Positions 15,932 through 25,101 of a stretch of 64,000 nt of DNA are shown here, one piece after another; within the stretch, counting starts at the first letter, position 1; the number at the start of each line of letters is the position of its first letter. The notes beneath the pieces are model-generated. The model was not told where the DNA came from and did not search any database. It saw nothing but the letters and a program-made list of their open reading frames with translations. Source of the DNA: Clostridiales bacterium. Its GTDB lineage: Bacteria; Bacillota; Clostridia; Oscillospirales; Acutalibacteraceae. The translations under genes were made by a program, and so were the position numbers. Where the stretch lies: NCBI GenBank assembly GCA_019422525.1, contig JAHZDE010000005.1, positions 1 through 64,000 of the forward strand. The letters run 5' to 3'.

Positions 15932-15960
15932 TTGAAGTCTGAAAAATTGCGTCCTATAAT
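15932..15960 (+). promoter_or_regulatory. promoter of the V/A-type ATPase operon
   Basis: TTGAAG (15932-15937), 17 nt and TATAAT (15955-15960). A leader of about 100 nt runs to the first gene at 16067. Confidence 0.8.
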
Positions 15961-16066
15961 AATGAATAACGAACAGAATTTTTAGTTTCTGCTGTCCTGT
16001 CAAACCTTGATTGCCCTGCAGATTTCTCGATTTTGTTCGGTTCCATTCAGGAAGGAGGCTTCCATC

Positions 16067-16378
16067 ATGCAAAACATGGTAAAGCAAATTGTTGACATGG
16101 ATCGGAAGGCCCGTGAAATCACGGACGCCGCCCAGCTTGAAAAGGTCCAGACCGAAAAGGACATCGCCAAAAAGCGCGAAGATATCCGTGCCAGTTATCT
16201 GGAACGCGCACGAAGGCGTATTGCCCTTAACGAGCCCAAGGAGCGCGCTGCCGCGGAAGAGCAATGGCAGCAGACGGCTGAAAAATATGAAGCGCTTTCC
16301 CGGCAGCTGGATGAATCTTACCGGAAAAATTCTGACCAATGGGTGCAGGAGCTGGTATCACGTGTGATTGGAGCGTGA
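16067..16378 (+). CDS. V-type ATP synthase stalk subunit G/H-like coiled-coil protein
   Basis: This 103-residue protein is almost entirely charged helix (RKAREITDAAQLEKVQTEKD and on), the pattern of the peripheral stalk partner of subunit E in V/A-type ATPases. Identification rests on composition and on being the first gene of the ATPase operon. The start ATG at 16067 follows GGAAGGAGG; the frame is open upstream to 16007 without a site. subunit C starts 4 nt after its stop. Confidence 0.78.
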   Translation: MQNMVKQIVDMDRKAREITDAAQLEKVQTEKDIAKKREDIRASYLERARRRIALNEPKERAAAEEQWQQTAEKYEALSRQLDESYRKNSDQWVQELVSRVIGA

Positions 16379-16382
16379 TCGT

Positions 16383-17429
16383 ATGCTTTCCGGTTTATCT
16401 TCCAATGTGGTTTTGGCAAAAGCCCGAGCTATGTATGGCCGAAGGCTGACTGTGCAAAACTACAAAGAAATGCTTGCCTGCCATTCGGTAAGCGAACTTA
16501 CTGCTTATTTAAAAAGTCATACGGCTTATAGTCAGGTTTTATCCGGAATCAATGAGTCTGACATCCACCGTGGGCAGCTGGAAACACTGATTCGGCAAAG
16601 AATTTTTGAAGAAAGTGCTTCCCTGTGCCGGTATGAAATTTCTGTAGGAGAGCATTTTGCAAAGTACATCCTCCAAAGAGCAGAAATTGAGCAGATTATG
16701 CACAGCGTTATGCATTTAATGGCTGGTTCTCCGGAAGAATATCTCTACGCTATGCCTGCTTTTTTGAATAAGCATACGCATATTGATTTGCTGGCCCTGG
16801 GACGTATCAAAAATTTCGACGACCTTTTGCTGGCACTATCCCACACTCCCTATCAAAAAATTCTGGAGCGTTTTCGCCCTGTACCGGGTCAGCCTCTGGA
16901 TTATTTTGGTATCGAAAACAGTCTGTACCGGTATTTGTACACTCTGTGCTTCTCCATTATTCGCGAAAAAACCCATGGGGAAACCCGCAGCCAACTGGAG
17001 GAGCTCTTTAATGTGTATGCTGATATTGAAAATTACACGGCCATTGCCCGATTAAAATTCAATTATCACTCCGGTCCGGATTTTATCCGCAGCAGCCTGC
17101 TTCCCTTTGGTACTTTGCAGCAGCGTCATATTGATGCTTTGCTGGAGGCTGACACCCCTCAGCAAATGCGGGAAGTACTGGAGAAAACTTCTTTGGGAAA
17201 AAAGATTCGTCTGCTTGACCCTTCTCACGACCTTCTTTCCACGCAGGTACAATATGCCGTAAGCCGTCGAAAAATCCGTTTTTCCACCCATCCTTCTGTG
17301 GTAATGCTTTCCTATATATTCCTTATGCGGATTGAACTTCACGACATTACCAATATTATTGAAGGAATTCGTTATCAGGTCCCCAGCGATGAGATTGCCA
17401 GTCTGTTGACGATTATCAATTTTCCGTGA
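16383..17429 (+). CDS. ntpC: V-type ATP synthase subunit C
   Basis: Subunit C (the d-like subunit) couples the central stalk to the membrane rotor. The 348-residue all-helical sequence begins SNVVLAKARAMYGRRLT and ends with SYIFLMRIELHDITNIIEGI, the conserved C-terminal signature in which membrane-proximal residues contact the rotor. The ATG at 16383 is used because GGAG sits about 9 nt upstream; an earlier TTG (16368) lies inside the preceding gene. It sits between the G/H-like gene and subunit I, whereas in the E. hirae ntp operon C follows E. Confidence 0.9.
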   Translation: MLSGLSSNVVLAKARAMYGRRLTVQNYKEMLACHSVSELTAYLKSHTAYSQVLSGINESDIHRGQLETLIRQRIFEESASLCRYEISVGEHFAKYILQRAEIEQIMHSVMHLMAGSPEEYLYAMPAFLNKHTHIDLLALGRIKNFDDLLLALSHTPYQKILERFRPVPGQPLDYFGIENSLYRYLYTLCFSIIREKTHGETRSQLEELFNVYADIENYTAIARLKFNYHSGPDFIRSSLLPFGTLQQRHIDALLEADTPQQMREVLEKTSLGKKIRLLDPSHDLLSTQVQYAVSRRKIRFSTHPSVVMLSYIFLMRIELHDITNIIEGIRYQVPSDEIASLLTIINFP

Positions 17430-17444
17430 AAGGGGTGAGTTCTA

Positions 17445-19388
17445 TTGGCTGTAATGAAAATCAAAGTCATCAGTATGATTGGCCGGATGTCCGAATTGGA
17501 TAATGTGGCTGCCGCCTGTGGCCGCTCCGGTATGTTTCATCCTGATAACTCCCTTGCTTTTTATTCCGATACTTCTGGCTTCTCCCCTTTGACAGAGGAA
17601 AATCCTTATGCAGGGCCTTTGCAGACTCTTACAGAAGCTGCACAATGTATTCGGAAAAAGCCAGTTTTTCTCTCGGATGAATCTTCCGCTTATACCGGGG
17701 ATTTGGAGGGCGCAAGGGAATATGCCCTTTCGTTCTCCGCGTTTCTGCATGATTTGCAGCAGCAGCGGCAGGATGCCCAGCAAAAAGTGGCCCAACTGAA
17801 TCAGTCCATTGCAAAAATCAGCCACTTTGTGGGGATGAATCTAAATCTGGATGAAATTCACGCCTGTGATTATATCAAGGCCCGGTTTGGATGCCTGCCA
17901 AAAGAAAGCTTTGAAAAATTGAATTCCTTTACCGAAAATCCTTATGTGATCTTTTTTCCCGGCTCCAGCGACTCCCTGTATTATTGGGGCGTCTATTTTA
18001 CGCCGATTGAACAGGCGCATGAGGTTGATCGTATTTTTTCCAGCTTGTTTTTCGAGCGCGTCCGGCTGACCGAAATGAGCGGTACACCGGAAACGGCTTT
18101 GGAAACCATCCGAAAAGAGCTGCAAAAGCAATTGGATTTTATTCAACAGCTGGATGAACGGGCTGAGAAATACTGGAAAAAGGAATATGATACCTGCTGC
18201 CGTATTTTCTCTTGGCTGACAGAAAAATCCACATACTTCAGCATCCGGCGTTATGCGGCACGATATCATGAAAACTTTGTGCTGACCGGTTGGGTTCCGG
18301 CAGACAGCGAAGGGAAATTCCGGGAAGTCCTTGATAAATTGGATTCTGTGGAATATACTTTTGAAGCTGCCGAAAACGAGTTAATTCACTCGCCGCCTGT
18401 CAAGCTCAAAAACAAAAAGCCTTTCCGGCCTTTCGAATTCTTTGTGGATTTGTATGGCCTGCCAGCCTATGACGAGGTTGATCCCACCGCCTTTGTCGCT
18501 ATGACTTATATTCTGTTGTTTGGCATAATGTTCGGCGATTTGGGCCAGGGAATCTGCGTTTCCATTGTAGGCTATTTAATGTGGCGCTTTAAGAAAATGG
18601 CGCTGGGCAAAATCCTGATCCCGTGTGGAATTTCTTCGGCCATATTCGGCTTGATATTTGGCTCGGTGTTTGGATTTGAAAATGCCCTGGATCCGCTGTA
18701 TCACGCTCTGTTCGGCCTGGAAGAAAAACCCATAGACGTGATGGAGCCCGCAACTACTAATATGATTATCTATTCCGCCGTTGGTTTGGGCGTGGTGCTG
18801 GTAATGATTGCAATTCTTATCAACATCTATTCCTGCCTCAAACGGCACCGTTATCAGGATGGCCTGTTTGGGCCTAACGGTGTGGCCGGTTTTGTATTTT
18901 ACAGCGCACTGGTTTTGGGTTTTGGCTTGCAGCTGATTACCGGGAAAACCATTGTAACCCTGCCGTATGCCGTGTGTCTGATTATCCTGCCTCTGCTGGT
19001 CATCTTTTTCCGGGAGGTTCTCGGAGACTTTGTGGAGCATAAGGAACACCCGCTGCCCGAAAAATGGGGCGAATTTATCATGCAGAACTTCTTTGAAGTA
19101 TTTGAATTTCTGCTAAGCTATGCCAGCAACACCATCTCTTTCCTGCGTGTCGGAGCTTTCGTTCTGGTTCATGCAGGCATGATGATTGTGGTGTTCACAT
19201 TGGCCGAAATGTCCAGCGGTATTGGCTATGTGCTGATTGTGATTGTCGGCAATGCCTTTATTATGGGTCTGGAAGGTCTGCTGGTTGGCATTCAGGTGCT
19301 GCGTCTTGAATTCTACGAGATGTTCAGCCGCTTCTTTGACGGCGATGGCCGTCCCTTTGTCCCGGTGACCGTGCACAGAGAGTCCTGA
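17445..19388 (+). CDS. ntpI: V-type ATP synthase subunit I
   Basis: Subunit I is the membrane stator that carries ions to the rotor ring. The first half (about residues 1-330) is a soluble, partly coiled-coil arm. The second half has seven or so membrane segments, including AFVAMTYILLFGIMFGDLGQG and SNTISFLRVGAFVLVHAGM, the latter holding the essential Arg of the ion channel. The length of 647 residues is normal. The start is a TTG at 17445 with AAAGGGGTGA upstream; an ATG three codons later is the only alternative. Confidence 0.95.
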   Translation: MAVMKIKVISMIGRMSELDNVAAACGRSGMFHPDNSLAFYSDTSGFSPLTEENPYAGPLQTLTEAAQCIRKKPVFLSDESSAYTGDLEGAREYALSFSAFLHDLQQQRQDAQQKVAQLNQSIAKISHFVGMNLNLDEIHACDYIKARFGCLPKESFEKLNSFTENPYVIFFPGSSDSLYYWGVYFTPIEQAHEVDRIFSSLFFERVRLTEMSGTPETALETIRKELQKQLDFIQQLDERAEKYWKKEYDTCCRIFSWLTEKSTYFSIRRYAARYHENFVLTGWVPADSEGKFREVLDKLDSVEYTFEAAENELIHSPPVKLKNKKPFRPFEFFVDLYGLPAYDEVDPTAFVAMTYILLFGIMFGDLGQGICVSIVGYLMWRFKKMALGKILIPCGISSAIFGLIFGSVFGFENALDPLYHALFGLEEKPIDVMEPATTNMIIYSAVGLGVVLVMIAILINIYSCLKRHRYQDGLFGPNGVAGFVFYSALVLGFGLQLITGKTIVTLPYAVCLIILPLLVIFFREVLGDFVEHKEHPLPEKWGEFIMQNFFEVFEFLLSYASNTISFLRVGAFVLVHAGMMIVVFTLAEMSSGIGYVLIVIVGNAFIMGLEGLLVGIQVLRLEFYEMFSRFFDGDGRPFVPVTVHRES

Positions 19389-19441
19389 TTTTCTGTGCAG
19401 GTACATATAATCCCACTTCTGACAACTGGAGGTATTTTGTT

Positions 19442-19885
19442 ATGACTACTGTGTTGATGATGGTTCTGCCGGTCCTGTTCCTGGTGGTATCTGTTTGGTT
19501 TGCAAATCGTTCCGTAAAGCGCGGCGCAAAGCCCTCTCGTGCATTTGTCCGTCAGTTGGCTTCCTTTGCCATTGTTTGCCTGGTTTTGTTTGCTGCTCCT
19601 ATGATCGCTTCCGCTGCCGGTACTGATACCGCTACGGCTACTGCTGCTGCCGCAGCTGCTGCTCCCGACATGACTGCCGGTCTGGGCATGATCGCTGCTG
19701 CTCTGTCTGTTGGTATTGCTGGTGTTGGCGGCGGTATTGCTGTTGCTGCTGCTGCTCCTGCTGCTATTGGTGCAACCTCCGAAGATCCCAAGGCCTTTGG
19801 TAAGGCTATCATCTTTGTGGCACTGGGCGAAGGCATTGCACTGTATGGCCTGCTGATCTCCATCCTGATTCTGCAGAAGTTCTAA
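19442..19885 (+). CDS. ntpK: V-type ATP synthase subunit K (rotor proteolipid)
   Basis: The rotor-ring proteolipid. The 147 residues contain two N-terminal hydrophobic segments (about 4-22 and 40-58), an Ala/Thr-rich linker (61-76), and a two-helix hairpin at 79-107 and 119-145. The ion-binding carboxylate is E130 in VALGEGIALYG. The first helix of the hairpin (GIAGVGGGIAVAA) has no Gln or other side-chain ligand typical of Na+-type rings, so proton coupling is the simpler guess, though not shown. Codon use is strongly biased (GCT-rich), as expected for an abundant subunit. A hairpin follows before subunit F. Confidence 0.93.
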   Translation: MTTVLMMVLPVLFLVVSVWFANRSVKRGAKPSRAFVRQLASFAIVCLVLFAAPMIASAAGTDTATATAAAAAAAPDMTAGLGMIAAALSVGIAGVGGGIAVAAAAPAAIGATSEDPKAFGKAIIFVALGEGIALYGLLISILILQKF

Positions 19886-19985
19886 TCCGGCAGCAGGCTG
19901 TTACGGGCCCGGCCCGAAAAGGCTGGTTCTGGGGCTGAAACGCCGCAGACTTTCCACAAAGCGGGAAACGAAAGCCTTTTAGAAA

Positions 19986-20036
19986 GGGTCCGCTGCAAAC
20001 CATTTTCTGGTTTTGCAACGGGCCCCTTATCTTTTT
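19986..20036 (+). terminator. terminator-like hairpin between ntpK and subunit F gene
   Basis: The arms GGGTCC-GC-TGCAAACC and GGTTTTGCA-AC-GGGCCC pair, followed by CCTTATCTTTTT. It lies in an unusually long 167-bp gap in an otherwise tight operon, 17 nt before the next start codon. Partial termination would raise proteolipid output over downstream subunits. Confidence 0.6.
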
Positions 20037-20052
20037 GAAAGCAGGTGATTTC

Positions 20053-20361
20053 ATGCGCTTTTACTTAATCAGCGACAACGTGGATACCCAGGTGGGTATG
20101 AGGCTTGCTGGTATTGAAGGCGTTGTGGTGCATGAAGCCGATGAGGTCCGCAGAGAGCTTACCAAAGCCATGGATATGGAGGATGTGGCCGTGGTATTGA
20201 TTACCGAGCGGCTGCTGACCCTTTGTCCCGATCTGGTTTATGACTTTAAGCTGAACCGGAAACGGCCCTTGATTGTGGAAATCCCGGACCGTCATGGAAA
20301 CGGACGTACTAAGGATTCCATTACACGCTATGTGCGGGAAGCCATCGGCGTAAAAATTTAA
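20053..20361 (+). CDS. ntpG: V-type ATP synthase subunit F
   Basis: Subunit F is the small central-stalk protein that binds subunit D (called NtpG in E. hirae). The 102-residue alpha/beta sequence has the conserved start FYLISDNVDTQVGMRLAGI, the middle AVVLITERL and the RPLIVEIPDRHG segment. The ATG at 20053 has AGGTGA upstream; the longer frame from 20035 is the read-through of the terminator tail. Subunit E begins 24 nt later. Confidence 0.93.
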   Translation: MRFYLISDNVDTQVGMRLAGIEGVVVHEADEVRRELTKAMDMEDVAVVLITERLLTLCPDLVYDFKLNRKRPLIVEIPDRHGNGRTKDSITRYVREAIGVKI

Positions 20362-20385
20362 GCCGGCAGAACGGAGGAATTCCAT

Positions 20386-20982
20386 ATGGCAACCAATGAA
20401 GAAAAACTGAGTAAATTTAATCAGGCCATCCACCATTATGCGGAGGAACAGCGCCGAAAAATAGAGGAAGAAGTTGCAAAATTTAAGGAGAAAGAACTGA
20501 ATGAAGCTGAGGATGAAGTCCTTTTGGAAGCTTATCAGTTGATTCAGAAAGAAATGGCACAGATGCGCAGCAATATCACGAAGGAGATGGCGCATCGGGA
20601 GATGGACAAACGCCGTGAGCTTTTGGAAAAGCGCCGGGAAATCATGGATAAGATTTTTGCCCAGGCAGCAGATAAGCTGCGGGAGTTTACAAAGAGTTCC
20701 AAGTATGCCGGCTGGATGGATAGCCATTGCCGTCAGTTGGCCGGTGTGTTTACGGCTCCGGGAACTGTTTTGTATGTACGGCCCGAGGATACGGCTATGA
20801 AAGATGCCTTGATTCGCTCTTTTGGCACCCAGTGCCAGGTAGAAGGCGATCAGGAAATTCAGCTGGGCGGTATCCGTGCCCAAAACCTGACCATGGGTTT
20901 GGTGGCCGATATGACGCTGGACGCGCTGCTGGAAAACCAGCAGGAATGGTTTGAAGAAACTTCCGGCCTGCAGGTCCGGTAA
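20386..20982 (+). CDS. ntpE: V-type ATP synthase subunit E
   Basis: Subunit E is the peripheral stalk that links the catalytic head to subunit I. The first 110 residues are charged coiled coil; the C-terminal half is the globular domain that binds the A3B3 head (LYVRPEDTAMKDALIRSF, LGGIRAQNLTMGLVADMTLD). The length of 198 residues is normal. ACGGAGGA precedes the ATG. Confidence 0.93.
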   Translation: MATNEEKLSKFNQAIHHYAEEQRRKIEEEVAKFKEKELNEAEDEVLLEAYQLIQKEMAQMRSNITKEMAHREMDKRRELLEKRREIMDKIFAQAADKLREFTKSSKYAGWMDSHCRQLAGVFTAPGTVLYVRPEDTAMKDALIRSFGTQCQVEGDQEIQLGGIRAQNLTMGLVADMTLDALLENQQEWFEETSGLQVR

Positions 20983-21064
20983 TACCCGCTGATTTGTCAG
21001 CGGTGCGAATTCGCGCGTCTTCTGATGATAGAGAAGGCGCACAGAAAGGCGTGGTACTTTCAAC

Positions 21065-22825
21065 ATGGAAAAGAAAGACGTAATCTTTGGAATAAACGGC
21101 CCGGTGGTTACCGTTAAAGATACCCGCAGTTTCTCCATGATGGAGATGGTGTTCGTGGGTAACGAACGGCTGGTAGGCGAAATCATCGGCATCAACAGCG
21201 AGTTTACCACCATCCAGGTGTATGAGGAAACAACCGGCCTGCAGCCCGGCGAACCTGTGGTTGGCACCGGAAGCCCTATGAACGTAACGCTTGGCCCTGG
21301 TATCCTCGATAATATTTTTGACGGTATCGAGCGTCCTCTGAAGGCAATCGCAGAAGAAAGCGGCTCCTTTATCAACCGTGGCAGCAGCGTATCCTCTTTG
21401 GATACGGAAAAGCTGTGGGACGTTACCGTTACAGCAAAAGTGGGCGATATTCTCAGCGGCGGCGATTTTTATGCCGAATGCCCCGAAACGCCCATTATCA
21501 AGCACAAATGCATGATTCCCCCCACCCTCTCCGGTGAGGTGGTTTCCGTTGTGAAAAACGGCCAGTATCGGGTCAATGACACCATCGTGGTGCTCCGCGA
21601 TAAAAAGGGTGTGGAGCATAAGCTCTCCCTGTGCCAGCGGTGGCCTATTCGTACTCCTCGCCCGGTGACAAAGCGGCTTTCCCCTTCGGTGCCGCTGATT
21701 ACCGGTGAGCGTGTGATTGATACCCTCTTCCCCATCGCCAAAGGCGGTACAGCTGCTATCCCTGGCGGTTTCGGTACCGGCAAAACCATGACACAGCATC
21801 AGCTGGCAAAATGGTGTGACGCTGACATCATCATCTATGTAGGCTGCGGTGAACGTGGCAACGAGATGTCCCAGGTACTGGATGAATTCAGCGAACTGAT
21901 TGACCCCAAAAGCGGCCGTCCTATGACAGACCGTACAACCCTGATCGCCAACACCTCCAACATGCCTGTGGCTGCCCGTGAGGCTTCCATCTATACCGGC
22001 ATTACCCTGGCGGAATATTATCGCGATATGGGCTATCATGTGGCTATTATGGCCGACTCCACTTCCCGTTGGGCTGAGGCTCTGCGTGAGATTTCCGGAC
22101 GTCTGGAAGAGATGCCCGCTGAGGAAGGTTTCCCGGCTTATCTGCCTTCCCGTCTGTCGGAGTTCTACGAACGTGCCGGTATGGTAGATAACCTGAACGG
22201 TACCAGCGGCTCCGTTACCATTATCGGCGCCGTATCGCCGCAAGGCTCCGACTTCTCCGAGCCTGTTACCCAGAACACCAAGCGTTTTACCCGCTGCTTC
22301 TGGGCTCTGGATAAATCTTTGGCTTATGCCCGTCACTATCCGGCTATTAACTGGACTTCCAGCTACAGCGAATATTTTACCGACCTTGACCCCTGGTACA
22401 AGAAAAATGTCGGCGAAGACTTTGTCAAGTACCGCAAGGGAATTAACCGTCTGCTTCAGGAAGAAAACCAGCTGATGGAAATTGTAAAGCTGATTGGTTC
22501 TGACGTGCTGCCCGACGACCAGAAACTGGTAATTGAGACGGCTCGTGTGGTTCGCGTTGGCTTCTTGCAGCAGAATGCTTTCCATGCTGACGATACTTTT
22601 GTACCGCTGGAAAAGCAGAAGCTTATGATGCAGGTAATCCTGCACCTCTATCAGAAGGCACGTCAGCTCGTGGCTGCTTCTGTCCCGATTTCTTCCATTT
22701 TGGAAACCGGCCTCTTTGATAAGCTGGTCAAAATGAAGTATGACATCCCCAATAACCGTCTGGATATGTTCGACGACTATATGAAAGAAATCGACGAAAA
22801 AATGGCCGGCATCCTGAACTCTTAA
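21065..22825 (+). CDS. ntpA: V-type ATP synthase catalytic subunit A
   Basis: This is the ATP-hydrolysing or synthesising subunit. The beta-barrel start IFGINGPVVTV is followed by the A-specific bulge region and the Walker A motif GGFGTGKT (family usual GPFGSGKT). Then come the catalytic region CGERGNEM, Walker B VAIMADSTSRWAEALRE, and SGSVTIIGAVSPQGSDFSEP. The length of 586 residues is normal. The ribosome site is weak and distant (AAAGGCG about 15 nt upstream). Subunits B and D follow. Confidence 0.97.
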   Translation: MEKKDVIFGINGPVVTVKDTRSFSMMEMVFVGNERLVGEIIGINSEFTTIQVYEETTGLQPGEPVVGTGSPMNVTLGPGILDNIFDGIERPLKAIAEESGSFINRGSSVSSLDTEKLWDVTVTAKVGDILSGGDFYAECPETPIIKHKCMIPPTLSGEVVSVVKNGQYRVNDTIVVLRDKKGVEHKLSLCQRWPIRTPRPVTKRLSPSVPLITGERVIDTLFPIAKGGTAAIPGGFGTGKTMTQHQLAKWCDADIIIYVGCGERGNEMSQVLDEFSELIDPKSGRPMTDRTTLIANTSNMPVAAREASIYTGITLAEYYRDMGYHVAIMADSTSRWAEALREISGRLEEMPAEEGFPAYLPSRLSEFYERAGMVDNLNGTSGSVTIIGAVSPQGSDFSEPVTQNTKRFTRCFWALDKSLAYARHYPAINWTSSYSEYFTDLDPWYKKNVGEDFVKYRKGINRLLQEENQLMEIVKLIGSDVLPDDQKLVIETARVVRVGFLQQNAFHADDTFVPLEKQKLMMQVILHLYQKARQLVAASVPISSILETGLFDKLVKMKYDIPNNRLDMFDDYMKEIDEKMAGILNS

Positions 22826-22920
22826 TTGTCAAGTGCCGGTTGCAGCAGGTGTTTCCCGTGCGAGAACATCTGCGCAGGCTTCGCAATTTTGAATGTCGCA
22901 CGGAGAAATGGCGGTATATC

Positions 22921-24354
22921 ATGATTCTTGATTATGTTGGCGTAAAAGAAATCAATGGTTCCCTGATTGTGCTGGATGATGTAGAAGGCGCCTCTTATGA
23001 AGAGGTTGTTACCATTCGGCTGGATAACGGCGCCCTTCGCCAGGGGCGTGTGGTGCAAATCGAAGGGAACCGTGTAGTGGTACAGGTGTTCCAGGGCACC
23101 CGCGGGATTTCCTTGGACAATACCCGTACCCGCCTGATGGGACGGCCGATGGAGCTGCCCCTTTCCCCCGAAATCTTGGGCCGTGTATTCGACGGTGCAG
23201 GACGCCCCATTGATGGGCTGGGAGATATTTTCCCTGTAAAGCGTGCTAATATTAACGGTACGCCTATGAACCCGGTTTCCCGTATTTACCCCAAAAACTA
23301 CATCAATACCGGTATCTCTTCCATTGATGTGCTGATGACTTTGATTCGCGGCCAGAAGCTCCCGATTTTCTCCGGTTCCGGTATGAACCATAACGAGCTG
23401 GCTGTCCAGATTGCCCGTCAGGCAAAAATTAAGGATGCTACCGGTGATAACTTTGCTATTGTTTTTGCCGCAATGGGCGTTAAAAACGATGTGGCAGAGT
23501 ACTTTAAGCAATCCTTTGATGAGTCCGGCGTACTTTCCAAGGTTGTTATGTTCCTGAACTTGGCTAACGACCCCATCATCGAGCGTACCCTGACCCCCCG
23601 CTGCGCATTGACCGCTGCGGAATATCTGGCATTTGAGCTGGATATGCATGTGTTGGTCATTATGACCGATATGACTTCCTATGCAGAAGCCCTGCGTGAA
23701 TTCAGCTCCTCCAAGGGCGAAATTCCCGGTAGAAAAGGCTATCCCGGCTATCTGTATTCTGACTTGGCTTCCCTGTATGAACGCGCCGGCATGGTTCGCG
23801 GCAAAAAGGGCAGCGTGACGCAGATTCCGATTTTGACCATGCCCAACGACGACGTGACGCACCCCGTACCTGACCTGACCGGTTATATTACCGAGGGCCA
23901 GATTGTATTGGACCGCAGTCTTGCCGGCAGCGGAATTTACCCTCCTGTTTCTGTTCTGCCTTCTCTGTCCCGTTTGATGAAGGACGGCATCGGCGCAGGA
24001 TTCACCCGGGAAGACCATTCCGCTTTGGCAAACCAGCTGTTCGCTGCATATGCACACGTCATGGACTCCCGTTCTCTGGCTTCGGTTATCGGTGAAGAAG
24101 AACTTTCCCCTACTGACAAAAAGTATATGGAATTCGGTAAGCAGTTTGAATCCCTGTTCCTGAACCAGGGTCCCAATGAAAACCGTACCATCGAAGAAAG
24201 TTTGGATTTGGGCTGGAAGCTGCTGACCTCTTTGCCCAGAGAAGAGCTTGACCGTGTGGACGACGAGATTCTGGATAAGTATTATGAAAAGGCCAAGGTT
24301 GCTGCTGCGGTGAGTTCTGCACCGGAAGCCGACGCTGAAAGCAACGGCAAGTAA
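22921..24354 (+). CDS. ntpB: V-type ATP synthase regulatory subunit B
   Basis: Subunit B alternates with A in the head and has a degenerate nucleotide site. The P-loop position reads FSGSGMNHNELA, without GKT, as is normal for B. Later segments VIMTDMTSYAEALREFSSSK and GRKGYPGYLYSDLASLYERAG are the family signature. The ATG at 22921 gives the usual length of 477; the frame extends upstream to 22840, just after subunit A, but that part resembles no V-ATPase sequence. Confidence 0.97.
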   Translation: MILDYVGVKEINGSLIVLDDVEGASYEEVVTIRLDNGALRQGRVVQIEGNRVVVQVFQGTRGISLDNTRTRLMGRPMELPLSPEILGRVFDGAGRPIDGLGDIFPVKRANINGTPMNPVSRIYPKNYINTGISSIDVLMTLIRGQKLPIFSGSGMNHNELAVQIARQAKIKDATGDNFAIVFAAMGVKNDVAEYFKQSFDESGVLSKVVMFLNLANDPIIERTLTPRCALTAAEYLAFELDMHVLVIMTDMTSYAEALREFSSSKGEIPGRKGYPGYLYSDLASLYERAGMVRGKKGSVTQIPILTMPNDDVTHPVPDLTGYITEGQIVLDRSLAGSGIYPPVSVLPSLSRLMKDGIGAGFTREDHSALANQLFAAYAHVMDSRSLASVIGEEELSPTDKKYMEFGKQFESLFLNQGPNENRTIEESLDLGWKLLTSLPREELDRVDDEILDKYYEKAKVAAAVSSAPEADAESNGK

Positions 24355-24368
24355 GGAGGTGAGCCTCG

Positions 24369-24980
24369 ATGGCACAAATCGTCCCAACCAAGGGCAACCT
24401 GCTGTCCACCAAAAAGTCTCTTACCCTTGCCCGGGTGGGATTTGAGCTGCTGGACCGCAAGCGCAATATTCTGATTCGTGAAATGATGGGGCTCATCGAG
24501 CGGGCCAATGCCATTCAGGGGAAAATTGACGACACCTATGCACAGGCGTATATGGCACTGCAAAAAGCTAACATCACGCTGGGCATCTGCGGAGAGCTGG
24601 CACAAACCGTTCCCCAGGAAACCAATCTGCATGTGGCCTATCGCAGCGTAATGGGTGTGGAAATCCCGATGGTTTCTCTGAGCAAGTCTTATTATCCGGT
24701 TCCTTTCGGTATTCATGCCACCAACGATTCTCTGGATAAGGCTTATAATAAATTTAACGAGGTAAAAGAGCTTACGGCTGAGCTGGCTGAGGTGGAGAAC
24801 AGCGTATATCGTCTGGCTGACTCCATCAAAAAGACGCAGAAGCGTGCCAACGCCTTGAAGAACATTATGATTCCCCGGTTTGAGGAAACGGTTAAGTTTA
24901 TTACAGACGCGCTGGAGGAAAAAGACCGTGAAGAGTTCTCTCGTCTGAAAGTTATCAAGCGCCAAAAAAATAAAAAGTAA
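24369..24980 (+). CDS. ntpD: V-type ATP synthase subunit D
   Basis: Subunit D is the central rotor shaft. The 203-residue sequence starts QIVPTKGNLLSTKKSLTLAR, with the conserved PTKGNL motif, and forms long N- and C-terminal helices that would make the antiparallel coiled coil. AAGGAGGTGA precedes the ATG. It is the last gene of the operon and is followed by a strong terminator. Confidence 0.97.
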   Translation: MAQIVPTKGNLLSTKKSLTLARVGFELLDRKRNILIREMMGLIERANAIQGKIDDTYAQAYMALQKANITLGICGELAQTVPQETNLHVAYRSVMGVEIPMVSLSKSYYPVPFGIHATNDSLDKAYNKFNEVKELTAELAEVENSVYRLADSIKKTQKRANALKNIMIPRFEETVKFITDALEEKDREEFSRLKVIKRQKNKK

Positions 24981-25000
24981 AATTAAGTTTTTATTTTATA

Positions 25001-25041
25001 AAAAATCCTGTATTTGCTGATAGCAAATACAGGATTTTTTT
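25001..25041 (+). terminator. intrinsic terminator of the ATPase operon
   Basis: An 18-bp perfect stem (AAAAATCCTGTATTTGCT and its complement) with a three-base loop runs into TTTTTTT. It is symmetric enough to work on both strands. Confidence 0.95.
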
Positions 25042-25101
25042 GTGTATAGGCTGTTGTTTTTGGGCGATACTAATTCCTGTGCAGAAACCTTGTCGGTTGC
25101 T

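Noticed and set aside
20795..24387. Long minus-strand frames of 616 and 521 codons opposite ATPase subunits A and B
   Set aside because: They are mirror frames produced by the codon bias of the plus-strand genes; they lack ribosome sites and resemble no protein family.
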